From Hyphomicrobiales bacterium (GTDB lineage Bacteria; Pseudomonadota; Alphaproteobacteria; Rhizobiales; Rhizobiaceae): DNA of 64,000 bases. The notes below the pieces were generated by a model. The model was not told the origin of the DNA. It searched no databases and worked only from the letters and a program-made list of their open reading frames with translations. Made by a program: the position numbers and the translations under genes. How positions within the stretch are numbered: the first letter of the stretch is position 1; each line of letters opens with the position of its first letter. Below, one piece after another: positions 18,201-25,899 of the stretch. The DNA is taken from NCBI GenBank assembly GCA_900472175.1, contig UCHD01000010.1, positions 62,001 to 126,000 of the forward strand, read 5' to 3'.

Positions 18201-19882
18201 GCACCGTCTCATATGAGGTGAGCAGCCGGAACGGAAAGGACGAGTGGCTGACCGCACAATATTCTGTCTGGCTTGCAATTCCTCATCTGGCGCCGGACGA
18301 TCAGCTCGACGCGATTGCCAATATCCAGGGTGAAGTGGTGATCCTTAACACGTTCCGGACCCTTCGCCCGGCATCTGAAGCGAAGGTCGAACAGGTCCTT
18401 GAAAGGGCATTGCAAAGCGGCAACACGAACATTCAATCAGCTGTCCTTGGCGCGGTCCAATACTCGAGACCCGTTCTCTCAGGCCGGGCGCTGCAGCTCG
18501 TAGCGAAGCTTTGTCAATCGAAAAACGGCCTCGTCCGCGGACAAGCTCTGGGGGTTGCAGCATTCTCGGACGACCTTACTCTACTAAAGGCAGTCGTGGA
18601 TTGCGGCTGGGATGCGCGGTCGTTGAGGTCGGACAAAGATACATTCGAACTCTGGTACGGCTCTTCAGCTATTCTAAGAGCCGCTCAGGCAGGCCACATT
18701 ACAATCGAGAACGCTCTCGATCGGATGCATCTAGACCACTTTGGCTTTGTCGCGAGCGAGCTTGGACCGGCTGGCGCCAGTGCTGTAGCCTTGCGGGTAG
18801 AAGCGTCGCTCCTCAGGGCGTTGGGCTATACCGAAGCACCAAGTTTACCCAACATGTCGACCGCCACGCCGAAACACACTGACCGAGGGCCTCCCCTCAT
18901 TTCTCTCAGCGACCCACCTCCGCAAGATCAAGAGGCACAATGGAACCGCGTAGGAGAAACAGCCGCTCAGTTCGACGAGCGCCAGCAGCGTGCGAGTTTG
19001 GCCTTCAAAAAGTTTTCCACAGATCTAACTGCCACCGAAGCTACGCTCATTCTTTCTGATCTAACGTTTGATGGCGTGAAAGCTATATTGGAAGTGAATC
19101 TGGAGGCAGGAAAACGCTGGTTGACTATGTTGATTGCGGCGAACGACACTCAGCTGCGCCATCTGCATCATGTTGCCTATGAAATTGCGATTGCCTCCGC
19201 AGTCTTGGGCGTAGCGGAAGCCACGGCACTTATAGAAAGGATCGCGACCCTAACGCCAACTATCAACCGGGTTAGCGGCGCAGCCAAACTTCCTACCGAA
19301 GCACTTCTATTGTGGAAGAACGCTGATGCGCCATCGATTGAAGCCGTCTGCAAAAAGCGCCTTCACACGCGCAGGAAAGATTCGGAAATCAGCGGCGAGG
19401 TGCTTGCAGCCTTTCTGAGCGGAAAAGGTGATATCGTAGGGGACGTAATCGATGAGTTGATTTCGAAGGGCGAACCCACGGACATCTGCCTTGCACTTAC
19501 CTTAGCAGGCTATTCTGACACAAATAATTCCGCCGCTTCGATTATCGCGAGATTCGATGGCATTCCAGGATTTGTCGGTGCCGCTCAGCGCGCCGCGAAG
19601 TCTGCTTACGAACGGAACGTTTGGTCGAAGGTCTGGTATAAAAATATGATAGAGGCGAATGAGAAGGAGAATTTCTGGCAGGCGGCGGTTCTCTTAGCCA
19701 AGATAGTCGATGCTCGCTTCGATATCTGGAGTAGTGCTCTGGGGCCCGGCCGTGAAACCTTTGCCGCTTTCAAATCGACTACGACGCGTGAAATAGAGCG
19801 CCGCATAGAGAAATGGCAGAAGAAACGGGAAGACACCCTGTTCGGAGATAAGAGCCCAGCTGACTTATTCCTGCCGGGCTGA
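15275..19882 (+). CDS. Giant nuclease-STAND NTPase (PD-(D/E)xK-like N-terminus, P-loop, helical repeats); candidate defence protein
   Basis: A protein of about 1535 residues from ATG 15275 (or 1531 from 15287); a GTG at 15182 would lengthen it but adds an unlikely basic, Cys-rich leader. Residues about 20-150 look like an Mrr-type PD-(D/E)xK nuclease: GRDGDS (D59) and YFEGKRYK (E72-x-K74). A P-loop follows, Walker A GEEGVGKS (residues 270-277, K276), with Walker B VTLVVDGLNQ (D357) and a sensor-like VVTTRSAHW. The remaining thousand residues are helical and partly HEAT-like. Nuclease plus STAND-type ATPase plus long repeat sensor is the layout of Avs-type anti-phage proteins, but the family identity is not proven. 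It stands in the island directly before a second giant NTPase with the opposite domain order. Confidence 0.7.
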   Translation: MVVVMDVKDKKHAEDLLNALQELYHSGSDGFEGFLSVVMGHLTGQTYRLASSGTQRGRDGDSAFDGGATYFEGKRYKTSPDKKEISAKLFDLAIDEAGQVDLWVLGATCEVAAQTVKDAREFAALHGIGIVTLDWSDNDLGALLLATVAAGDDAKSFIDRGLARTGHSHLVAGASAAIDHFAAHAELPARLISLRQALTSEEVGLGHARALNRNWMEKRFSNRALARAEFGQPLAPLDTTGLVAVTRPEQSAIRNAFKGRPQSEFYAVIGEEGVGKSWICAKTWLELAPCSLLVVCPADDLLSPVATKDFETFLIQMLIRQTGWQPSERAVERWRRRLNGWRANPTPDNVRVTLVVDGLNQPRSADWSRWLDWAAAELRLIGGCLVVTTRSAHWTQLHRLLISKITLVPIDLWTIPDVKSLLVHRGIDSEKVSLPVLESLRNPRILGIAVDLLEVKDVELIGQLSVGRLIFEHIRKAQFNGAVSMSGIEFAELLKKLGEEVLKRIQQQEADDLRLFDSTTKEELHAVATCRFFAPVPGASLQYEIKPEGLNIGLALALISALEKEHRNHRDPRDHLGTILEPIGALDETAAVVFLATQIACLEGEISGNVKTALIECFVSLQNLPTGEADAFALLVKASPSAFLIATKNVHCSSGHYPNVDWLLYALLAHRDTPQVWPAIAEHIKHWLSLYSLAPERMMFKTTGRDPADEVAAERQTRSQVLDKTVANLTAHERAFVDANLIAADSWNFETLLRTAFYLLAGRPLQDFAAHFVRWSFSDAYGPALHAVDKEFRQLIRFNRLDWSDTRSALLKELAQLEDDKTSSVGKWARVEVLRATGAVDDAKEAEKLAEWLTRDRERLPGWSLREKYCAADPCDPNSSKPDNVDETAAQYRQIDPSELANHMGQSGKDHFFNMARCGVVRFHEADAATAHRAFADNVLARNGFPRRQGIIQLVEHSSVLTAEQVKRFLHAGQSSTVSYEVSSRNGKDEWLTAQYSVWLAIPHLAPDDQLDAIANIQGEVVILNTFRTLRPASEAKVEQVLERALQSGNTNIQSAVLGAVQYSRPVLSGRALQLVAKLCQSKNGLVRGQALGVAAFSDDLTLLKAVVDCGWDARSLRSDKDTFELWYGSSAILRAAQAGHITIENALDRMHLDHFGFVASELGPAGASAVALRVEASLLRALGYTEAPSLPNMSTATPKHTDRGPPLISLSDPPPQDQEAQWNRVGETAAQFDERQQRASLAFKKFSTDLTATEATLILSDLTFDGVKAILEVNLEAGKRWLTMLIAANDTQLRHLHHVAYEIAIASAVLGVAEATALIERIATLTPTINRVSGAAKLPTEALLLWKNADAPSIEAVCKKRLHTRRKDSEISGEVLAAFLSGKGDIVGDVIDELISKGEPTDICLALTLAGYSDTNNSAASIIARFDGIPGFVGAAQRAAKSAYERNVWSKVWYKNMIEANEKENFWQAAVLLAKIVDARFDIWSSALGPGRETFAAFKSTTTREIERRIEKWQKKREDTLFGDKSPADLFLPG

Positions 19883-20183
19883 AATTCGCGATCGATTGCG
19901 GGATGTTACAGAAACGAATTGCAGCGGGTTGACGCGCCGTGAGGCATGGATGGGCGTTTTGATGAGTGCAATGAGTGGCGTATATGTTGCTGATATTGGC
20001 CGACCGACACCGCTCCTCGGACGTGACTTGCCCTTTTACCAGTTTTGTCACCTGTCTAGCTCCGCTGTGCGCCTAATTGCGGTCATTAGAGAATTGCCTC
20101 TGCATCATAAACAGATGCTCTTTGCTGGGGACATCAACTGGACCGTTCTGGTCGAGCTGCTAACTGCCTGATAACCATGTTGA
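19883..20183. other. Intergenic region between the two giant NTPase genes
   Basis: 301 bases. It contains CCTTTTACCAGTTTTG (20032-20047), the element also present before the first giant gene. A TTG-started 91-codon frame (19896-20171) is open here but has no ribosome binding site or family pattern. An in-frame TGA lies immediately before the ATG of the next gene. Confidence 0.45.
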
Positions 20184-23100
20184 ATGGAAGGCACTTCGTA
20201 TATTTCGAGGCAGCTAGCTGTTGCGGATAAAACCTACCTCGAGCAAGAGCTGCTTGAGGTAGGATCAGTTTTTATCGTCTTGGCTGAGCCTGGAGCTGGA
20301 AAGACGGAACTGCTCGGTCGGCTGGCCTTGCTGCTCGGCGTCGTGCCGGTCCGAGCGAGTATTTTTCGAAATCGTGAGCTTGGTCGCCCGCTCGCCCTTG
20401 TGATCGACGCGATGGACGAGGTAGCCCGCATCGACAAGCTAGCAATGGACGCAATCATCGTCCGAGCCAGCGACGTGGCGAGTCAGAAGGTCATATTTGC
20501 CGGACGTTCCAGTGAATGGGACAGCAGCCGAACCCAATATGTGAAGGACTGCTTCGGCATTGACCCCGTGGTCGTCAGGCTGGAGCCCTTCAACACAGCG
20601 GAACAGCGGTTACTATTTGGCGCTAAGTTCTCGGGCGAGGACTTTGAGCGGTTTGTCCAAGAGGCGCAGCGGATGGAGCTGGGCGGCCTTTTGGGCAATC
20701 CGCAGTTCCTGCAGCTTTTCGGCGAAGCGTACGTCGAAAGCGGTCACGTATTCACGTCGAAGACCACGATCTTCTCTGACGCGGTCAGACGACTGGCACA
20801 TGAGGCTAACTCGCAGGTACAGACGGTCGGCCGTCCGCCGCTGGACCGCATCGTTGCTGTTGGCGGAGAAATGTTCGCCAAGCTCATGTTGTGCGGCGCC
20901 TCCGGCGTGAGTGCTGTAGAGAGGCTGGTCGATAGGGATTACCCCTATCTATTTGCGTTAACTTCAGAGGATGGACGGTTCCTTACTGATACACGCCTTC
21001 TGAAACCGGCGGACGCGCCGGAAAAACACGAGCCCGTGCATCGAATTGTCGCCGAATACTGTGCTGCGAGATATCTTGCGGGCCGCGTTGAGGATGCCAC
21101 CGACCGACTGTCCCGGCACCGGCTACTTTCGATCGTCGCGCCTTCTGGTTCCGTGCGTACCGAACTCAGAGGCATGGTCGGTTGGATGGCGGCGCTGTCG
21201 AGCGAATCTATGCAACTCGAGCTCGTCGACCTCGATCCCTACGCGGTTTTTGCCAACGGCGATCCGTCCGCGCTGACGGCGAGGGCAAAGCGGAGGCTGC
21301 TCACGCGTCTGGATGAGGTCTCTCGGGAAGACCCTTATTTCCGCCGCAGCGATATCTGGCGTCGCTTTAATGTCGGACAGTTTTTTACACCAAACATCCG
21401 TGCCGAGGTCGCCGCGATCCTCTCACCTGCCTTTGACAACCCATCCCTGCGGGATCTAGTCATCGAATTGATCTCGTCGTCTCAGGCATCGTCTCAATTT
21501 TCGTCGGAGCTGCGCACACTCGCTCTGAATACAGTCGTTCATAGAGGGGTGAGGAAGGCCAGCTTCGCCGAACTGATCGAAGTCGCCCCCGACGATGCCG
21601 CAGCTGATGTTGCCATGTTGCAGGCCGAAGGCACGATCACATCTCTGGAGCTTGCCGCCCGCGCGATGCGGCGGCTCGGCGCAGAACGTATTGGCCGAGA
21701 TAGGTGCGTGGAGCTCCTGAGGCAGCTTGCGGGGTTCTATCAACGGCTCGATACAGAACGCGATCCGGACATCGGATCACGTTACTTCGTTAGACAACTT
21801 ATAAATGAGCTCGACCCTACTACGATCTGTTATGCTCTCGGTCAGTTGACGGATGGCCTCACCTGTACCTGCAATCCTCGACGCCCGTACAGTTGCGATT
21901 GCCGCGTTGGCGTAAGCAAGATCGTGGGTGCTTTGCTGGACCGCTACTTTGGGGTAGAACTTGGTCCGCACGATCCTGCCCGCATTTGGGGCTGGATAAA
22001 GGCGTTGCGTTTTCAGCACCACCGCTCCGATGACAGCAGCGCTTCCATAAAGCTCCTGAGCGAGGACGATGAGCTCCGGCGGGCGGTGCAATGGCTCGCA
22101 GTTTCTGGTCAGTCCACCGACACAGACACTCAAGAAGCTGTCAGCCACTTGTTCATGAGCACGACTCACTCCGGAATACGCTTTCAGAGTGGCGATATGG
22201 AGGAAATCGCTCAGAGAGCGTTTGATGTCGGGAACATTGCGGCGTGGACCGCTGTTTGGACACGGCACAACATTCATGACCCATCCAATAGGGCCAATCC
22301 CCTGCGTTCGCTTCAACGAGGTCACGCCAAGCAGAATCCCGCCTTGATGAGGATATGGGGGCTGCGAGAGCGCCAAATCCGCCTTATGAATAATGAGCGT
22401 GAACTCGGGTTCCGCTGGCGCCGCAGGCGCTATGAACGGCGCGAGGCAGAAGTCGAGGCGCAGAATCAGGCCCATTTCTTAGCAAACCGGCAGGCGATCG
22501 CAGCGGGGGAGGATGCTGGCTGGGTCTGGCATTTCGCGCAGCTCTTTTTACTCGAACCGCAAAAGCTCGCTGAGGATCCAGATTATGGCGAGACGCCCAT
22601 AAATGCACTACGCCACTGTATCCCGCATCTAAGAGAGCCGCTGCCATCTTTAAGCGACCTTGCCGGAGGTACTGGCGGGCATATTGCTCAAATATTGCTG
22701 GCGCACTGTATCGTCTGTTTTCGCGACGGTTTGCCTCTGGCCGAACTTGATCCCGCGATCCTGCAGGCGGCATGGACAGAGGCGGGTTCTTGGCCAACCT
22801 TCCAAGACGACGAAGAAGAAGAGCTTCGTTTCAATGTCGCGCTTGAACGCGCCATCTTCACCGACGAGTCGGTTGCGGCCCGTTTCGTCGCCGAATTCAT
22901 CGAGCAGTTTTTGGTTTCGACCGAAGAAACGGCGACACATGTCGACTGGCTCAAGAGCAAAGAGGTCTTTCATGCGTTCCTGCGCGCCACGCCAATAGCG
23001 TGGTTGCACAAGTATCCCTCGATGCCACAGCACGCGATGGAAAGCCTCTTCGACATGGCAGCGGAACACGCTGACAGAACTGCGCTAACCGAACTGATTG

Positions 23101-24230
23101 ATCAGCGGCTGGCAGATCCCGTCGCGGACAGCGGTGAGAACACCGAGGGCGACAAACGCGCGGCTCGCCGACATCGCTTCTGGGCACTGAACGCTTTCTT
23201 CTTCAACACACCCCAGATGGAGACCGCGTGGACCGAGCTTAGGCGCGATCGGAATTCGCTGCTGTCTATACAGGAGCGCATCGGATGGTTCGGCAGGCGC
23301 GACGAGGGGCGCATACCGCCACTTTCAGCAGAAGCAATTTACCGGATTCTGGACGCGTTCATCAGTTTCTGGCCCCGGGTGCATCTTCCCAGCTCGTACG
23401 GTACAAGCTCGCCGCGTGGTGAGCGAGCGTATCGTTTCCTGAGTGATGTGGTCTGGAAGATCGGCAATGACGTTCCGGTTCACAAACTGCCTGTGCTGGA
23501 ACGCCTGCTGGCGGATGACCGGTTTGGTGATTTCCGTGATCGGCTCTTGACGCTGCGTGCGGAGACGCTTCGGCAGTTTGCGCTACAGGACTTCACAGCG
23601 CCAGCACCGGCCGATATTTCCGGACTGCTCGATCGCAACCAAGTCGCCAGCGTGGAAGATCTGAGAGCGCTACTCGTAGAAGAACTAGGCGAGCTGCAGA
23701 AGTGGCTGAGAGGTTCGGAAACCGATCCGCTGGACACGTTCTACAACGGCGGCAGGCACGTTGATGAGAATACCGGCCGTAACCGCGTCGTGGACCGGCT
23801 GAACGGGCGCATGACGGCGCTCGGTCTGTCAGTCGTGATTGAGCACCACATGTCGGGCGGCAACCGCTGCGATTTCACTGCGACCTCAACTGTTACCGGC
23901 GCTAGGGTTCTGCTCGTTGTGGAAGTTAAAGGTCAGTGGCATCCCGAACTTTTCTCAGCTGCCTCCGCGCAGCTCAACGACCGATACGCCAGCCACCCCG
24001 ATGCGGCCGGGCAAGGCATCTATCTCGTGTTCTGGTTTGGGGGAGGTGAGACAGTTGCCGGAAGGGTAGATCCGACAATCACCTCGCCGGAAGATCTGCG
24101 CAGGACCATCGGTGAACGGATGCCGGACGAGCTGAAGGCCGTCATCGACGTTGTCGTGCTCGATGTTTCCATAGCGAGCTCTACCCCCGCGTCAGCAGTG
24201 CGCCCGCGTGCCCGTCGTACGACAGTATAG
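20184..24230 (+). CDS. Giant NACHT-like NTPase with C-terminal PD-(D/E)xK-like nuclease; candidate defence protein
   Basis: A 1348-residue protein. The P-loop is at the very N-terminus: Walker A AEPGAGKTELL (K40) and, only about 35 residues later, Walker B LVIDAMDE (D75, D78, E79), then KVIFAGRSSEWD as an arginine sensor. The DxxDE form is NACHT-like, but the short A-to-B spacing is unusual. A helical repeat body follows, with a possible zinc knuckle C561-x-C563-x7-C571-x-C573. The C-terminus carries a PD-(D/E)xK pattern: RCDF (D1230) and VVEVKGQW (E1247-x-K1249). The start is fixed by a TGA immediately upstream in frame; later starts would cut into the P-loop. The nuclease is at the opposite end compared with the neighbouring giant protein. 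Degradation of nucleic acid after infection sensing is the likely but unproven role. Confidence 0.7.
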   Translation: MEGTSYISRQLAVADKTYLEQELLEVGSVFIVLAEPGAGKTELLGRLALLLGVVPVRASIFRNRELGRPLALVIDAMDEVARIDKLAMDAIIVRASDVASQKVIFAGRSSEWDSSRTQYVKDCFGIDPVVVRLEPFNTAEQRLLFGAKFSGEDFERFVQEAQRMELGGLLGNPQFLQLFGEAYVESGHVFTSKTTIFSDAVRRLAHEANSQVQTVGRPPLDRIVAVGGEMFAKLMLCGASGVSAVERLVDRDYPYLFALTSEDGRFLTDTRLLKPADAPEKHEPVHRIVAEYCAARYLAGRVEDATDRLSRHRLLSIVAPSGSVRTELRGMVGWMAALSSESMQLELVDLDPYAVFANGDPSALTARAKRRLLTRLDEVSREDPYFRRSDIWRRFNVGQFFTPNIRAEVAAILSPAFDNPSLRDLVIELISSSQASSQFSSELRTLALNTVVHRGVRKASFAELIEVAPDDAAADVAMLQAEGTITSLELAARAMRRLGAERIGRDRCVELLRQLAGFYQRLDTERDPDIGSRYFVRQLINELDPTTICYALGQLTDGLTCTCNPRRPYSCDCRVGVSKIVGALLDRYFGVELGPHDPARIWGWIKALRFQHHRSDDSSASIKLLSEDDELRRAVQWLAVSGQSTDTDTQEAVSHLFMSTTHSGIRFQSGDMEEIAQRAFDVGNIAAWTAVWTRHNIHDPSNRANPLRSLQRGHAKQNPALMRIWGLRERQIRLMNNERELGFRWRRRRYERREAEVEAQNQAHFLANRQAIAAGEDAGWVWHFAQLFLLEPQKLAEDPDYGETPINALRHCIPHLREPLPSLSDLAGGTGGHIAQILLAHCIVCFRDGLPLAELDPAILQAAWTEAGSWPTFQDDEEEELRFNVALERAIFTDESVAARFVAEFIEQFLVSTEETATHVDWLKSKEVFHAFLRATPIAWLHKYPSMPQHAMESLFDMAAEHADRTALTELIDQRLADPVADSGENTEGDKRAARRHRFWALNAFFFNTPQMETAWTELRRDRNSLLSIQERIGWFGRRDEGRIPPLSAEAIYRILDAFISFWPRVHLPSSYGTSSPRGERAYRFLSDVVWKIGNDVPVHKLPVLERLLADDRFGDFRDRLLTLRAETLRQFALQDFTAPAPADISGLLDRNQVASVEDLRALLVEELGELQKWLRGSETDPLDTFYNGGRHVDENTGRNRVVDRLNGRMTALGLSVVIEHHMSGGNRCDFTATSTVTGARVLLVVEVKGQWHPELFSAASAQLNDRYASHPDAAGQGIYLVFWFGGGETVAGRVDPTITSPEDLRRTIGERMPDELKAVIDVVVLDVSIASSTPASAVRPRARRTTV

Positions 24231-24426
24231 AAGGGAGGCGAGCAGCTACCGTCTAGGTGAAGGCAATCAAACCCCGAAAGTGCGAGATGGATCCCATCTT
24301 TTGCTGTAGCACTTCAGCAGGGCACACGGGCATCGGAATCACCCCGCTTTTGGCCACAAGTAGCCATTGGCGTTTTCTACTATTTTTAATTTCTTCCTGT
24401 TTTCCCTCCGCAAGCCCTGCGGAAGC

Positions 24427-24654
24427 TCATCCTTTGGCGTCTTCGTCCGACGGCCTTACAAGTTCAATATGGTCAACTCCGAGCGCCTGCGCCAGTTCGT
24501 AGAGAGTGATAACCGTGGGATTTCGCTGTCCGCGCTCAAGGCCGCTCAGGTATTGCTGGCTGATACCCGAACGCTCTTCGATTTGCTCTTGCGTCAAATC
24601 CTTCTCGCGCCTGAGGCGAGCAAAATTGCGACCGACCAGTTTGCGCATATCCAT
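24427..24654 (-). CDS. XRE-family helix-turn-helix repressor
   Basis: A 75-residue protein that is almost entirely a Cro/CI-type HTH: NFARLRREKDLTQEQIEERS followed by the recognition helix region ISQQYLSGLERGQRNPT. It has no sensor domain and no adjacent toxin-like gene. It is divergent from the secreted-protein gene 75 bases away, and an inverted repeat (TAGTT TATC AACTA) sits in the spacer of that gene's promoter, so it probably represses the neighbour and possibly itself. It is the only dedicated regulator in this part of the island. Confidence 0.85.
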   Translation of the reverse strand: MDMRKLVGRNFARLRREKDLTQEQIEERSGISQQYLSGLERGQRNPTVITLYELAQALGVDHIELVRPSDEDAKG

Positions 24655-24670
24655 GCGATCTGGATCGCAG

Positions 24671-24700
24671 TTTACACTTCGTTAGTTTATCAACTATAAT
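24671..24700 (+). promoter_or_regulatory. Sigma-70-type promoter of the 24729 gene with embedded operator
   Basis: TTTACA (24671-24676), an 18-base spacer, and TATAAT (24695-24700) make a near-consensus promoter. The inverted repeat TAGTTTATCAACTA (24683-24696) lies within the spacer and touches the -10, a position where a bound XRE repressor would block RNA polymerase. Confidence 0.65.
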
Positions 24701-24728
24701 ATGTATTTAAGGAATTTAGAGGCTCATC

Positions 24729-25727
24729 ATGAATCCCGTCAGACCTGTGCCGTTGATCGCGCTACTGCTGATGATAGCGAGTCCGGCAGTATCGGCCACT
24801 GCCTATCAGCTGGCTCACGGCGCGCAGGTCATCAGACAGGAATTCCACGACAGCTATTTCGCGAACGGCGGTCGCGGGGGAGAACCGTCCCTCGCGCTTC
24901 GAAAGTCTTTGATCCACGTGTTGGCGCTGACGTTGACGGCCAATTCGGCATGCGGGCTCGGGTTCGACGCGGAACGGCTCACCACCTCGGCAACACAGCT
25001 TGGCGGCGAGGAGCCGATGGTCTCGGATGTCTTCGCGAACATTCTAGAAGCCGTTGGTGCGATGACCGGGCGTGAGTTGAAGAACGATCGGGCGGGCACC
25101 TGCCAGCATATCAGTACTCTGTATCAGCAATCGGAACCGTGGATTGAACTGGAACTGGCGCAGGTTGCCGCAAGGGGCCATTCTAGCGGGTTTGGTCTCT
25201 CCGAGGAGCAGCCAGCCGGGGAAGCGCAAATCGTCCCCGTCAACGCGAGCAAGCCAGCGACTGATACCGCAGTCGACGTGACCATTGTTCCAATCGCCTT
25301 CAGCAATGCGACCGTCAGGGTTCCGATCAAATATGACCCCTCCATGCCGGGAAAACCGTTTATCGATCTTGAACGCATGATCACGGATCAAAGCTTCGCC
25401 GGTCAAACGTTTCCCGACTACGTGTGCCCGCCAGAGTCCTCCGCGCTCGCCTGCAAGACAATGTTTGAAGGCAATGCCAAAATCATGAGATCGCAGGTTA
25501 TAGACGATTATCAGCCGACCGAGTTCCTGTGCCAGGATACCCGAACTCAGGCAGCGATCAAAGGCACCGCCAACTATGCCACGGCTCTCCAGATGGCGAT
25601 GCTGCAGGCGACGCTGACCGCGAGCGGCGTCGAGCTGAGCGAGGAACGACTGACCTTCAATCCCGGCGGTTATTACCTCTATCGCTTCCTGATGGCGTCT
25701 GAGGTGTGTCTCGGTATTCGACAATAG
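24729..25727 (+). CDS. Secreted protein of unknown function with six cysteines
   Basis: A 332-residue protein with a clear Sec signal peptide (MNPVRPVPLIALLLMIASPA, cleavage expected near AVSA/TAY). The mature part has six cysteines (in SACG, GTCQH, YVCPP, LACKT, FLCQD and EVCLG), an even number compatible with periplasmic disulfides. No known domain is recognised. AGAGGC precedes the ATG. It has its own strong promoter with an XRE operator and lies 172 bases upstream of the flagellin gene on the same strand, so the two could be co-expressed. Confidence 0.65.
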   Translation: MNPVRPVPLIALLLMIASPAVSATAYQLAHGAQVIRQEFHDSYFANGGRGGEPSLALRKSLIHVLALTLTANSACGLGFDAERLTTSATQLGGEEPMVSDVFANILEAVGAMTGRELKNDRAGTCQHISTLYQQSEPWIELELAQVAARGHSSGFGLSEEQPAGEAQIVPVNASKPATDTAVDVTIVPIAFSNATVRVPIKYDPSMPGKPFIDLERMITDQSFAGQTFPDYVCPPESSALACKTMFEGNAKIMRSQVIDDYQPTEFLCQDTRTQAAIKGTANYATALQMAMLQATLTASGVELSEERLTFNPGGYYLYRFLMASEVCLGIRQ

Positions 25728-25899
25728 ACTGAGGTGTTCCTGACCCCGCGGCGGCCGGTCTTGGCCGTTGCGCTTGGCGGCATGATGCCGCCGCCGACGC
25801 TTGGTGTAGCAGCGACGGCCTTCCTGTTTTGCGTATGGCACTGAACTCCTGCTGGCCAAGGCCAAAGATAATCCCGCCATATGCAAAGCGACCCATTTG

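Noticed and set aside
19896..20171. 91-codon gene between the two giant NTPase genes
   Set aside because: TTG start, no ribosome binding site and no family pattern; it covers the likely regulatory region of the next gene.
24427..24654. Toxin-antitoxin system based on the XRE protein
   Set aside because: No toxin-like gene of fitting size is adjacent; the neighbour is a secreted protein with its own promoter.
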